Below, piece by piece: positions 26,516-35,521 of a stretch of 44,440 nt of DNA; the stretch's first letter is position 1, and every line of letters begins with the position of its first letter. The DNA comes from Candidatus Jorgensenbacteria bacterium GW2011_GWB1_50_10 (GTDB lineage: Bacteria; Patescibacteriota; Minisyncoccia; UBA6257; GWB1-50-10). The notes under the pieces were generated by a model, which saw nothing but the letters and a program-made list of their open reading frames with translations, had not been told where the DNA came from and made no database searches. The stretch covers positions 1 through 44,440 of the forward strand of contig LCQK01000005.1 of NCBI GenBank assembly GCA_001004105.1, in the 5' to 3' direction. Made by a program: the position numbers and the translations under genes.

Positions 26516-27202
26516 ATGAAGGTATCCTATCTCATAGGTATCGCTGTTTTGGTTTCGCTTTCAGTTGGTGTAAGTGTTGTACGTGTTCCCGCGATTGGGC
26601 TAGTGATGACTACTGACCGACCTTCATACTATTGGGGTGACCCGGTATCGTTTACAATCTCAGGGTACTGCTCCGCAGGCTTAACGTGCGGTTCAACCAG
26701 TATGACGCATCATAATCAACCAGTGCTCTACTATGCAGACCACTTTATCTACGGTGGAGTGGACTTGTACGGCCACGCAGCATACGCATGGAGTGTGATA
26801 GATGATTTTCCCATGCCGGGCCGTGACTCAGCCTCGTATACCGTGACACTACCCGGTTTCAGCGGTGACTTGAAACCCACAACCCCAGACGGACACTACT
26901 CACTAGGACTATGGAACATCGGCGACCCAGTGAGAGGCATACCCCCACACATACAGGTTCAAGCATCAATCGTAATCGGAACAGTGCAAGAAGAAACGGT
27001 TACCGCTACTACCGCGATTTCAATAGTCACCATCACTTCGACGGTTACAAGTACGTCTGAAGCCTCAGTCGTCACAACATCTTCTTCCACTTCAAGCATC
27101 ACCGCCATGACCCCAATCCCCGAACTCCCCACAGGCACAATCACGAGCATTGTTGCCCTAGCAACCTCAGCCGCAGCACTCGTAATCAGAAGAAAACGCT
27201 GA
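26516..27202 (+). CDS. Small stalked surface protein with PELP-type C-terminal end
   Basis: A 228-aa protein with a signal peptide (YLIGIAVLVSLSVGVSVV) and an exported domain of about 130 residues (VMTTDRPSYYWGDPVSFTISGYC). A Thr/Ser stretch, TPIPELPTGTITSIVALATSAAALVI and RRKR end it. The end resembles archaeal PEF-CTERM sorting signals. The opening of the domain resembles the Ig-like 'macroglobulin' start found in secreted proteins. Strong palindrome site at its promoter. Confidence 0.75.
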   Translation: MKVSYLIGIAVLVSLSVGVSVVRVPAIGLVMTTDRPSYYWGDPVSFTISGYCSAGLTCGSTSMTHHNQPVLYYADHFIYGGVDLYGHAAYAWSVIDDFPMPGRDSASYTVTLPGFSGDLKPTTPDGHYSLGLWNIGDPVRGIPPHIQVQASIVIGTVQEETVTATTAISIVTITSTVTSTSEASVVTTSSSTSSITAMTPIPELPTGTITSIVALATSAAALVIRRKR

Positions 27203-27253
27203 AAACACTTGTTTTCTGGTTGCCTAGAAAAACTGTTAAGTAGCAAGTCCACT

Positions 27254-27301
27254 CTAGTGAGGTGTGTGTGCGGGGCGTTCGAAGCCCCTGAGAACTCCTA
27301 G
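27254..27301 (+). promoter_or_regulatory. Structured 5' leader of the third giant protein
   Basis: CTAG-t-GAG (27254-27261) can pair with CTCCTAG (27295-27301). They enclose a second hairpin, GGGGC-gttcgaa-GCCCC (27272-27288). The fold ends about 27 bases before the ATG at 27328. No known riboswitch class is recognised. Confidence 0.4.
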
Positions 27302-27327
27302 CGAATAGCATGGAGTAAGAGGAATAT

Positions 27328-28809
27328 ATGAGTTTCGCCCGCAGCCGGTTAGCCCTATATGGGCTGCTCGTAGCCGTTCTCATACTGGTTCCAGCTTCTC
27401 CAATGGATGTTGCCGACCAATCGCCACAAGTTCTATCGAGTGATGTTTTCACTCTACCGAGGTTGCCTGAGCGGTTAGAGTGGCACAGCGTATGGTACTA
27501 TGTTTCAAAATGGTTAACGCGGCTACGCGTTGAATCTACGATTGGGTCATTAACTAGCAGTGGTTTTCTACCACAATCACCAATCCAAGAAGCCCACGCA
27601 ACAATTACACGAGTTCAGGGAAATACTCGCGGAGTTTATGCGTCTGGTTCTAGCTTCACGGTCACGCAAAGCTCAACTCCAACGAGTGGAAACTTGAACG
27701 TTCTAACCATTACCGCCCGTGTCGGCTCAGGAGTGCCTGCAACAGTTAAAAGTATTTCGCAGACTGGCGTTGTTTGGAGCAAAGTTACTAACGCTGGCAG
27801 TGGTGCAATCGATGTTGAGATTTGGGCGGGGGTTGTTGGTTCCGGTGCTAGCGCCAGCATCACTGTGACTCTGACGGGGATAGTGGGAACTGCGGTAGCC
27901 AATGTTTGTGAGTATTCAGGATTAACTACGTCAAGTTACCTTGATGTGACTGCTTCAACCTTCGGGTCTTCCACGGCATCTGACACAGGTACAACGGCTA
28001 CAACGACGCAAGCCAATGAACTTTGGGTCGGTTCTACTGGAGATGTAACTGCAACCCAGTCTACTCCAACCAATAGTTTTACATTGCTTGATGGTACAGC
28101 AACAGGTAGTACGTCGAATGCTTTCTTGGAGAAGATTGTTTCATCCACTGGAACCGCTAACTCAGGCACCACGTTGAGCAGTTCGAACGCTTGGGTTGGG
28201 AGCGCTAGGTTGGTTCGGGTTCAGGGTACTGTTGGTGGAGTTTTCGCGAGTGGAAGTTCATTCGCGGTGACTCAGGCCGCGATTCCCACGAACGGAAACC
28301 TGAATATCATGACAGTTACCACTCGTAAGGGGTCGGGTACGGCTGAGACGGTTAGTAGCATTTCACAGACAAGTGTGACTTGGAGTAAAGTCACAAATCT
28401 TGTTAACAACGTACAAGACGTTGAGATTTGGGCGGGGGTTGTTGGTTCCGGTGCTAGCGCCAGCATCACTGTGACTCTGACGGCTGACCCGGGAACCGCG
28501 ATGGGCCAAGTAGCTGAATACTCCGGGTTACTAACGAGCAGTTTTACGGATGTCACCGCGTCCAATTCTGGGACATCTACGACGCCGGGTACAGGTACAA
28601 CGGCTACGACGGCGCAAGCGAATGAGTTGTGGGTTGGCTCAATTACAACACTAGTGGCGCACTCCACTCCGACTAATGGCTTCGTGTTATTGTATTATGG
28701 GGATACAGGTAGTACGTCGAATGCTTTCTTGGAGAAGATTGTTTCATCCACTGGAACCGCTAACTCAGGCACCACGTTGAGCAGTTCGAACGCTTGGGTT
28801 GGGCGTTAA
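27328..28809 (+). CDS. Giant surface protein (paralogue 3), N-terminal part before frameshift
   Basis: A 493-aa reading frame with ATG behind gaggaatat. It has a signal segment (LALYGLLVAVLILVPASP) and the shared IPEH-like domain (LPRLPERLEWHSVWYYVSKWL). Two tandem beta domains of about 200 residues follow (GVYASGSSFTVTQSSTPTSGNLN and GVFASGSSFAVTQAAIPTNGNLN). The frame stops at AWVGR exactly where the second domain ends. LSD repeats and the anchor continue in another frame (28794-29870). By comparison with the genes at 1643 and 14716, both parts make one protein of about 850 aa. Confidence 0.75.
   Translation: MSFARSRLALYGLLVAVLILVPASPMDVADQSPQVLSSDVFTLPRLPERLEWHSVWYYVSKWLTRLRVESTIGSLTSSGFLPQSPIQEAHATITRVQGNTRGVYASGSSFTVTQSSTPTSGNLNVLTITARVGSGVPATVKSISQTGVVWSKVTNAGSGAIDVEIWAGVVGSGASASITVTLTGIVGTAVANVCEYSGLTTSSYLDVTASTFGSSTASDTGTTATTTQANELWVGSTGDVTATQSTPTNSFTLLDGTATGSTSNAFLEKIVSSTGTANSGTTLSSSNAWVGSARLVRVQGTVGGVFASGSSFAVTQAAIPTNGNLNIMTVTTRKGSGTAETVSSISQTSVTWSKVTNLVNNVQDVEIWAGVVGSGASASITVTLTADPGTAMGQVAEYSGLLTSSFTDVTASNSGTSTTPGTGTTATTAQANELWVGSITTLVAHSTPTNGFVLLYYGDTGSTSNAFLEKIVSSTGTANSGTTLSSSNAWVGR
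27814..28803 (+). repeat. Internal tandem duplication with perfect 64-bp and 99-bp blocks
   Basis: 27814-27877 is repeated exactly at 28420-28483 (64 bp). 28102-28200 is repeated exactly at 28705-28803 (99 bp). The spacing is 606 and 603 bp, one beta domain. Sequence between these blocks has diverged, so the identity points to recent gene conversion or to assembly merging. The second 99-bp copy ends at the frameshift. Confidence 0.85.
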
Positions 28810-29870
28810 CAGACCAGTTGGGTTTCACGGATTTGTTTTCGGGGAAAATTACGGGTAGGCTGATTGGGGATGTGTTGAATTTAGGTGACACCGTTACTGG
28901 TCTCACTCACATTACCAATCGCGTTTTATCTGACACGCAATCAATCGCTGACGCGTTAAGCTACGCGTACACTTCCATTAATACACACAATTATCCTTCA
29001 CCGTTCATTGAGTCCCTCAAGTTAACCGACCAATTTACCCGACAATATTTCGGGGGTGTCACGCTATCTGATGCGAATAATTTTGTGGATTCATTAACCC
29101 GCTTACGGAACGTTCCAATCGTACTCAACGAGGTGCTGAGCCTAGTGGATTCTCTGTCGCGTTTCGGTCCCCCAGCAGTTCCGGGCAGCTTCACGGCGGT
29201 TAAGGATACGAGTAACCCAGTCGGAACCATAGACCTATCGTGGACTAGTGACCCGAACGCTAACCCAGCCGTTACCAGTTACACGCTTCAACGTAGCCCT
29301 GACCAATCCACATGGACCACCATCTGCACTTGCACCACTACCAGTTTCGCGGACACGGGGTTAAGTCCAGCAACAGGATACTACTACCGCATCCGAGCCT
29401 TCAACGGGCAGTATTCAGCGTACTCAGGCATCGCCAGCGCGGTCACGGATTCATATAATGTTGGAGGAGGCACCCCCACAACAACCTATACGCTCGTAGT
29501 TCTAATCAAGGATTTGCTTGGCACACCGCTTCAAGGCGCAAGTGTAAGTCAAGGCAGTACCAGTCTACTTACCGACGCGTCTGGTTTAGCGAACTTCGGT
29601 TCCTTAACTTCTGGTTCATACACGTTGAACGTTTCAGCATCAGGCTGCACAACCACAAGTCAACCCATCAGCTTAACCTCTGACCATCCCGCGTCAAACC
29701 CGTTCATAGTCAACGTGCAGTGCGGTACACAAACAACAACAGGAACTACGCCGAACCTGCCCGCAATCGAACTCTTCATCCTACCAATCTTAGGCGTAGC
29801 ATTAGCAGGTATGGCAATCGCCGTTTATGTGAACGAGCGCGGCAAGAAACGGAAACGGGAGGCACGGTAA
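28794..29870 (+). pseudogene. C-terminal part of giant surface protein (paralogue 3), out of frame
   Basis: A 358-aa frame with no signal peptide of its own. It opens directly in the repeat region (LTDQLGFTDLF, LIGDVLNLGDTV, LSDANNFVDSLTRL). A fibronectin type III domain follows at about residues 130-220 (SYTLQRSPDQSTWTTI, GYYYRIRAFNGQYSAYSG), then a carboxypeptidase-regulatory-like domain (GTPLQGASVSQGSTSLLTDASG). The helix ILPILGVALAGMAIAVYV and a KKRKREAR tail end it. The join with the upstream frame needs a -1 (or +2) shift. A sequencing/assembly error, a real mutation or a programmed shift are all possible; I see no classic slippery heptamer. Confidence 0.7.
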
Positions 29871-29872
29871 AA

Positions 29873-30085
29873 ATGGCAAATTTTACGTGGACTCTCATAG
29901 TTCTCAGCACTCTTGGAAGCATAACAGCCTTCGGACTATTCCTCGCGAACATAATCACTACTGGCAATAACCCAATTATACTCTGGGTTCAATCCATTCC
30001 ACCACTAGAGTTTCTACTGGTCTTCGTTGCGCTTCTAATTCTCGTTGGGGTATTGCTCAGACCTAAACCACACCGACGACGATGA
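29873..30085 (+). CDS. Small two-helix membrane protein
   Basis: The track start (29720) lies in the previous gene. ATG 29873 follows the upstream stop by 2 bases, with the gggagg site inside the upstream gene. The 70-aa product has two helices (TLIVLSTLGSITAFGLFLANII, LEFLLVFVALLILVGVLL) and a KPHRRR tail. It is probably coupled to the giant protein. Unknown family. Confidence 0.65.
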   Translation: MANFTWTLIVLSTLGSITAFGLFLANIITTGNNPIILWVQSIPPLEFLLVFVALLILVGVLLRPKPHRRR

Positions 30086-30122
30086 AAACATAAGTCAACT
30101 TTAAGCATAAGACTTATCAGTT

Positions 30123-30136
30123 GTTATCATGACGAC
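30123..30136. promoter_or_regulatory. TCATGA palindrome (site 9)
   Basis: GTTATCATGACGAC lies after a TATA-like gcataagactt and about 20 bases before the start at 30149/30155. Confidence 0.65.
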
Positions 30137-30154
30137 GTTTAGTAGTGATTGTGT

Positions 30155-31471
30155 GTGAAAACGAAATTCGTTCTCATAGTTGTGCTTATGGTGGCCGCTA
30201 TATTGCCTGTTGTTCGTGGACAAACTCAGGACTTCACTGTTTCGTGCCCACCACTAGTTGCAATCGTACCCAACCAGAACTACGTGTTCAAACCAACCAT
30301 AATCCTATACCAGAATTTCGTTGAGCAAGGCGCTGAACTCTTCATAGGTGGCACAGGTTTCTCAATCAACAGTACCGTTAGCGTGTATGTGAAACAGCAG
30401 TGGGATATATCCGCCATTGTTGTCGCGTTTGAGACGGAGCGGAACGGAACATTCCTACAATCAATACATGTCGGTGACAATATGCACGTAGGTGCAATCT
30501 ATGACGTGTGGGGCATAGACAAGGCAACAGGAACGCAAGCCCGAGTCGTAAGCGTTCAAGTCATCGCGCCAAGAACCACTAGTAGTTCCCTTTCAGGTTC
30601 CCGCGTAATGTGGATTTACCATTACTTAGAGTGGTACGCTCAAAACAAGCAGCAAGTCGATTCTTTGATACAGTTCGCTGACGCAACATACGACCAGTAC
30701 GCGCGAGATTTCGGCTTCAGCCTAAACCCACTTACAGTTCAGGTCACAAATGAGGGAGACAACATGAGTCGTCTATACGTTGGTTGGGCGTCGGGAACAA
30801 CAATCGGGTTCAGCGCGAACCTCATCTCAAACGACTATCTAGCTCGCAGCTTCATCTCGCATGAAATGGCTAACGTCTTCCAAGGCAACATCACAGGTGG
30901 TTGGCCGTGGGCTGACGCGAAAGGAATATGGAACCAGATTTCGCAGAAAGCCCAAAAAGACAACTACCCAAGCCCGTTCCCGTACGCGGCTAGTGCTAGG
31001 GTTCTACAGGAGCTTGGGTACGGTAACTATTCACAGGTGAAACTTGATAAGGTGACAGGGGATTGCGGGGTATCATTGCTCTGGGCGATATACGAGAAGT
31101 TCGGTTGGTCACCATACACGACACTCTTCAATTATCTGCGCCAACAGCACGTTAACCTATCGAACTATGACGACGAAACCGCAACCGCGATAATCATGGT
31201 GTTCATGAGTGCTGGTACAGGATACGACTACATCTCACTATTCAATGAAGTGTTCAACATGCGTGGCGTCAATATTCAACAAAGCAAAATCAGCGAAGTC
31301 TACAACATGTTCACAGGACTACCCAGCATAAGTAACCTGCAACCGACAGAAATACAAGTAACCAACACCTCAATCCCAATCCCCGAATACTCTGACTATT
31401 TACTACCATTGCTCGTTTTACTAGTCGTGCCTGTGCTGCTCAAAGGGAAGCATTACCGGTTTCAGGCATAA
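30155..31471 (+). CDS. Secreted protease-like protein with degenerate HExxN zinc site
   Basis: I prefer GTG 30155 (MKTKFVLIVVLMVAAILPVVRGQ) over the tracked TTG 30149. The 438-aa protein has an Ig-like N-terminal region with GTGFSINSTVSVYVKQ. An alpha-helical part then carries SHEMANVFQGN, where a gluzincin would have HExxH; the second His is Asn. WPWADAKGIWNQI follows, like the glutamate region of such enzymes. The end is SIPIPEYSDYLLPLLVLLVVPVLL plus KGKH, a PEF-type anchor. It may be a non-catalytic binding protein or use a changed metal site. Confidence 0.68.
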   Translation: MKTKFVLIVVLMVAAILPVVRGQTQDFTVSCPPLVAIVPNQNYVFKPTIILYQNFVEQGAELFIGGTGFSINSTVSVYVKQQWDISAIVVAFETERNGTFLQSIHVGDNMHVGAIYDVWGIDKATGTQARVVSVQVIAPRTTSSSLSGSRVMWIYHYLEWYAQNKQQVDSLIQFADATYDQYARDFGFSLNPLTVQVTNEGDNMSRLYVGWASGTTIGFSANLISNDYLARSFISHEMANVFQGNITGGWPWADAKGIWNQISQKAQKDNYPSPFPYAASARVLQELGYGNYSQVKLDKVTGDCGVSLLWAIYEKFGWSPYTTLFNYLRQQHVNLSNYDDETATAIIMVFMSAGTGYDYISLFNEVFNMRGVNIQQSKISEVYNMFTGLPSISNLQPTEIQVTNTSIPIPEYSDYLLPLLVLLVVPVLLKGKHYRFQA

Positions 31472-31481
31472 AGCTCTTAAG

Positions 31482-31498
31482 TATCATCATAATGATGT
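31482..31498. promoter_or_regulatory. Variant palindrome with odd centre (site 10)
   Basis: tatcatcataatgatgt has the same arms with one extra central base. It lies between a TATA-like gcataaagctc and the GTG at 31499, which fits a leaderless start. Confidence 0.55.
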
Positions 31499-31843
31499 GT
31501 GCGCAAAGACTTAAGAACTCACACGCATGAACTATCAAGCGGCGAAACGCGCATGAGTTTCGGAACACCCGGTAAGGTGCAATCGCTGTCTATGGTTTTC
31601 GTGGTCCTCGGAGCTGTTCTGTTCTTACTGATTGGTTTCATTGAACTCGGAAAATCTGGGGGTCTTGATGTGTTGGGTTCCATGTGGTTCTACCTTCTCA
31701 TCGCCATAATAGCGGTTCCACTTATCTTCAGAGGGAGCCGCATGTTTGCTCTGCCACTCGCAGTTGGCGCTTTCAGCTTCGCGCTGGCCGCCTTATTCCT
31801 ATACGCTGGGAACGGATACCATCTATCAATCTTGTTCGGTTGA
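31499..31843 (+). CDS. Four-helix small membrane protein
   Basis: A 114-aa protein. GTG 31499 lies about 28 bases after the TATA-like box, so leaderless translation is plausible; ATG 31553 is an alternative. Helices: MVFVVLGAVLFLLIGFIEL, MWFYLLIAIIAVPLIF, MFALPLAVGAFSFALAALFLYAG. Unknown family, in the palindrome set. Confidence 0.62.
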   Translation: MRKDLRTHTHELSSGETRMSFGTPGKVQSLSMVFVVLGAVLFLLIGFIELGKSGGLDVLGSMWFYLLIAIIAVPLIFRGSRMFALPLAVGAFSFALAALFLYAGNGYHLSILFG

Positions 31844-31859
31844 GAAAAATATCCTGAAT

Positions 31860-31876
31860 ATCGTCATCACGATGAT
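31860..31876. promoter_or_regulatory. Variant palindrome with odd centre (site 11)
   Basis: ATCGTCATCACGATGAT has symmetrical arms around one central base. It lies about 20 bases upstream of the TATA-like tcttaaatc (31887) of the Ig-repeat gene. Confidence 0.6.
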
Positions 31877-31931
31877 AAACGGATAGTCTTAAATCGTTAC
31901 CCCTTGTCACTAGGGTTAGGCGCGCGGTTCA

Positions 31932-34157
31932 ATGAGTGCTCGTTTCCGTTTGCAGCGCATGATAATTGCTACTGGACTCGTTTTTCTGCTGTTCGGCTTC
32001 GGGCTCTTTACGGTAGGCGACCAGCTTGTACTCGCAGTAAACCAGCAACTCACATCAGTCTCAGCAGGCTCCCTAGTGCTACCTAGCACAGCCACCATAG
32101 GAAACACTGTGACCGCCACTGGCTCTGGCTGGCCCGCATATGAACGTGGCAATATCTTTATTCTCATCAGCACGACTGGATACGGATTATGGAATTTCGC
32201 CGCTGACGCGTTTGGAGCGTGGTCAAGCACATTCACGATTCCAAGCTCCACGTTTGATGGCACTCCAATCGTTCCGGGGAACTATAATTTCTACGCGTAC
32301 GGCTGGGACCACGACATCAAAAGCGCATACCGCGTCGTAACATTGTACGGTGTCAGCGGATTCGACTTCGCTGTTTCAACGGGCACATCGTACATGAATC
32401 TGAATCAGGGCCAGTCCTCAAGCACATCAGTCACCGCGACACTTACGTCAGGCACCACAAAACAGGTTATCCTAACAACTAGTGATTGCCCAACGAACGT
32501 AAACTGTGCAGTTACCACCAGCCTCGGCTACCCCACCTTCACGAGCACGCTGAACATTAACGTATACCAGTCCGCAACCCCCGGCACATACGGTGTCATC
32601 GTGCAAGGTCAAGAAGTTAAATCTGGCGGAGGAGGACTAATCCGCACAGCCCAAGTCCTACTCGTCATCAACGCGCCACCACCACCCACCCCATTCGACT
32701 ACTCTATTTACTCGTATGATGCTGGAACAATCACTGCCGGTCAAACCGCTTACGCAACGGCCAACGTTCAACTCGTAAGCGGGACATCACAGCGCGTGAA
32801 TCTTGCACTCTCTGGCTGCCCATCATCATCCACATGTTCAATCGTCCCCAACTACGGTAACCCCGACTACTCTGCACAGGTAACCATTGCCACAACGGGT
32901 AGCACCCCAGCGAACACGTACATGCTAAGCGTAACAGGCACATCAAGCTCCGCTCCAACACACACAGCCACATTCTACCTAACAGTCCAAGCCCAACCCC
33001 CACCCACACCGTTCGACTTTGACCTATCCAACTCAGGACCAATCACAGTAAACTATCCAAGTCAACCGTTAGGAAGCACAACTGTTACAGTGACGTTAAC
33101 TCAGGGGCAAACACAGTCCGTGTCACTTAGCGTGAACGGCGCACCACCCGGAGTGACCTGCACGAAGAACCCGGCAAGCGGTTCACCCACTTTCATTTCA
33201 ACCATCACCTGCACAGCCAGCGCTAGCGCAGTTGCCGGAGCCTACACCATCACCGTGACTGGCAGCGGAGGGGGAAGAAGCCACAGCACACAGCTTCAAC
33301 TAACTGTGAGCACTGAAATTTTCGATTTCTCGATTAGTATGAACCCCACTACACTCACGGTCACACGCGGCCAAACCGCCACTGGCACCGTCAACGTGAA
33401 TCTGCTGTCCGGAGCCACGCAAACCGTAACCCTAACAGTCGGGTCAGCGGGCTGTCCGCCAAGCGCAACCTGCACACTCTCACCAACCAACGGTTCACCC
33501 GGGTTCACATCGACACTGACAATTACGACCAGTCAATCCACGTCAGCAGGAACATATAGCCTAGTCATAACAGGAACCGGGGGAAGCAAACTACATCAAA
33601 CACAGCTCACTGTCACCGTGACCACAACTGTCCCGGGGTGCGATTTGAGTACGCAAATAATCTCAGTGAGCGAGGTTGACAGCCATAATCCGAACGGACA
33701 GACCGTTGACAACCCAATAGGCACGTACGTGTTCGACCCAGACTTCACATTAAACGCTCAATTAATCCAGTCCAACTGCCAAGTCACAGGCATCCCAGTT
33801 GTTTTCATCTCGTGGCAGGACTCATACCAGCAAACCCCACCACAAACCCCCATCACATACCCATTCCAGAGCACTGGCACAAACACATGGACCACGGGCA
33901 GTATCCACAAGGAACCCGGTAGCAAGTGGTTCTTGAACATCGGCGTCACCACCAGCACAGGCACCATTTGGGGACTCCACATATTCAGCCTAACATTCAC
34001 ACAAGGACAGGGCACAGTACAAAGCTTCGGAGTTATGGTACAAGAACTTTTCCCAACATGGATGAGAACTCTCACGCAAATCATGGGCGCAGGACTCATG
34101 ATGATAGGAATAATCTTCACAGCCATCGGAGCAGTAATCTTTCCAAGACGCATGTAG
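31932..34157 (+). CDS. Ig-like-repeat surface protein
   Basis: A 741-aa protein, ATG start. An N-terminal helix (MIIATGLVFLLFGFGLFTVG) is followed by a domain with the IPT/sandwich-like VTATGSGWPAYERGNIFIL. Four tandem Ig-like repeats of about 100 residues each begin FDFAVS, FDYSIY, FDFDLS, FDFSIS and share the pattern GQT...LSGxxQxVxLxxxGxPxxxxC. PPPPTPF linkers separate some of them. A last beta domain, a helix (IMGAGLMMIGIIFTAIGAVIF) and PRRM end it. Its C-terminal region resembles the protein at 1-294. A cell-surface structural or adhesive role is likely. Confidence 0.78.
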   Translation: MSARFRLQRMIIATGLVFLLFGFGLFTVGDQLVLAVNQQLTSVSAGSLVLPSTATIGNTVTATGSGWPAYERGNIFILISTTGYGLWNFAADAFGAWSSTFTIPSSTFDGTPIVPGNYNFYAYGWDHDIKSAYRVVTLYGVSGFDFAVSTGTSYMNLNQGQSSSTSVTATLTSGTTKQVILTTSDCPTNVNCAVTTSLGYPTFTSTLNINVYQSATPGTYGVIVQGQEVKSGGGGLIRTAQVLLVINAPPPPTPFDYSIYSYDAGTITAGQTAYATANVQLVSGTSQRVNLALSGCPSSSTCSIVPNYGNPDYSAQVTIATTGSTPANTYMLSVTGTSSSAPTHTATFYLTVQAQPPPTPFDFDLSNSGPITVNYPSQPLGSTTVTVTLTQGQTQSVSLSVNGAPPGVTCTKNPASGSPTFISTITCTASASAVAGAYTITVTGSGGGRSHSTQLQLTVSTEIFDFSISMNPTTLTVTRGQTATGTVNVNLLSGATQTVTLTVGSAGCPPSATCTLSPTNGSPGFTSTLTITTSQSTSAGTYSLVITGTGGSKLHQTQLTVTVTTTVPGCDLSTQIISVSEVDSHNPNGQTVDNPIGTYVFDPDFTLNAQLIQSNCQVTGIPVVFISWQDSYQQTPPQTPITYPFQSTGTNTWTTGSIHKEPGSKWFLNIGVTTSTGTIWGLHIFSLTFTQGQGTVQSFGVMVQELFPTWMRTLTQIMGAGLMMIGIIFTAIGAVIFPRRM

Positions 34158-34177
34158 ACATGGATGGAGTTTGATGA

Positions 34178-35416
34178 ATGTCCGCTCGACAACGATACAT
34201 GACCATCATACTAGCTTTCTCCCTCATAATCATCGTTCTTGCAGCGACCTACGCTTCGTACTCGGCTGTACTATACGTTAGGCGCTTTCAGGATGTGCGC
34301 ACAGGTTACCGTGCTAGTACACTGTCAGAAATAAGCATCCGTTTCACCTCACAGACTTATACTTCGCAAACTTCCTCAACGAGCACAGCGACCACCTCTA
34401 GCGCGATAACTAGCTCCACTAGTACCACCACCGGAACTGGAACAATGTTAACTGCAACCTTACACCTTCCCTTGCGAGCATCGTCACCAACAGTCTGCGG
34501 AACAGTAGACTTCGAGGTGTCATCAATCCAGTCAGGAGTAAACGAGATTAAAGCCAGCCTAGTGGTCGGCGACCGTGAGGCAGCTTCATCAACGTACGGA
34601 GTATCACCAATGCAAACCTCATCAGGCCCCGTCGGACCGTTCTGCCTCATACAATCTGGAACCATCACCATGCTGCTGTCTGTTACAGATACAGTGACGC
34701 AGACCGTTCTCGCTACAGTCTCATTTGACCCATATCGCACCTTCAATGAATACTTCGCGGACTACCCTGTTGATAGCAGAAGCTACGGGTACCTCTTACT
34801 GTGGGATGCATGGTCCCCGCAAACTAAAATCCTACGTGTCCTCCTGTCCTCATTCCATCCAGTAGAGGAACGTCAAGCAGTAGTGAACTGGTTTACGGCA
34901 AGCGCGGCTTACGCTCAAGCATACGGCGGAACTTCGCTATTCAACGTCTTCATACCAAGCTTCACCGTGAACGGGCTTAACGCCACTGGAAATGAAAACG
35001 TCATATTCGGCTATGATAATGTTGGAGCCTGCGGTGAAGGTGGAGCGGCAGCATACGAAGACTACACGGGATTCATAATGAAAGCCGCCGTTTCAATAAA
35101 CGTCGGGTTCAGAACCGGCACAGGGGTTCTAGGATGTCCACCGCTTACCTCACTGCTTCAACACGAGATAGGACACATGTTCGGGCTCGGACACAACTTT
35201 CTATACAATTACCCCTCTATCCCAAACGCGAACCAGTACCGCGTTGATGTGATGGGCTACGGCGACTTGTACGCTGGCAAAGCCTGCATAACCACAATGG
35301 ACCTATACGAGCTGTCGCTGAAATTTGGGGCACTGCAAAGCGGCGAAGCGAACATTTGGGGAAGCCCACAAATGCCAACACAAATCCCCTACCAGTGCAT
35401 AGCCCAAACCCCATGA
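34178..35416 (+). CDS. Membrane-anchored metzincin-type metalloprotease
   Basis: A 412-aa protein. One N-terminal helix (MTIILAFSLIIIVLAATYASYSAVLYV) is followed by a Thr/Ser stretch of about 45 residues, a beta domain and then the protease region. HEIGHMFGLGHN (about residues 329-340) is the full HExxHxxGxxH zinc site, and DVMGYGD downstream supplies the Met-turn. This should be an active zinc peptidase facing outside. It follows the Ig-repeat gene by 20 bases and is probably in the same transcript. It may process surface proteins or external targets. Confidence 0.82.
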   Translation: MSARQRYMTIILAFSLIIIVLAATYASYSAVLYVRRFQDVRTGYRASTLSEISIRFTSQTYTSQTSSTSTATTSSAITSSTSTTTGTGTMLTATLHLPLRASSPTVCGTVDFEVSSIQSGVNEIKASLVVGDREAASSTYGVSPMQTSSGPVGPFCLIQSGTITMLLSVTDTVTQTVLATVSFDPYRTFNEYFADYPVDSRSYGYLLLWDAWSPQTKILRVLLSSFHPVEERQAVVNWFTASAAYAQAYGGTSLFNVFIPSFTVNGLNATGNENVIFGYDNVGACGEGGAAAYEDYTGFIMKAAVSINVGFRTGTGVLGCPPLTSLLQHEIGHMFGLGHNFLYNYPSIPNANQYRVDVMGYGDLYAGKACITTMDLYELSLKFGALQSGEANIWGSPQMPTQIPYQCIAQTP

Positions 35417-35521
35417 CTCTGAATTTAACTTATGCGAGCGGGAATTCCCACATGCTTCTAGCGGTGGGATGAAAGCGAGCCTTTTTATGGTGCCTAATAG
35501 CGTAGATGCGTTTGAGCGCCG

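Noticed and set aside
27272-27288. GGGGC-gttcgaa-GCCCC as a tRNA T-arm
   Set aside because: The loop register is wrong for a T-loop and no acceptor, D or anticodon arms can be built around it.
28790-28810. Programmed -1 frameshift site
   Set aside because: ttgggttgggcgtt does not form an X-XXY-YYZ slippery heptamer in the upstream frame, and no clear downstream pseudoknot is seen; mutation or assembly error is more likely.
34089-34102. A further tcatgatgata match inside the Ig-repeat gene
   Set aside because: It lies in coding sequence for the membrane helix, only one arm matches, and no promoter is near. The 6-base core alone is expected several times by chance.
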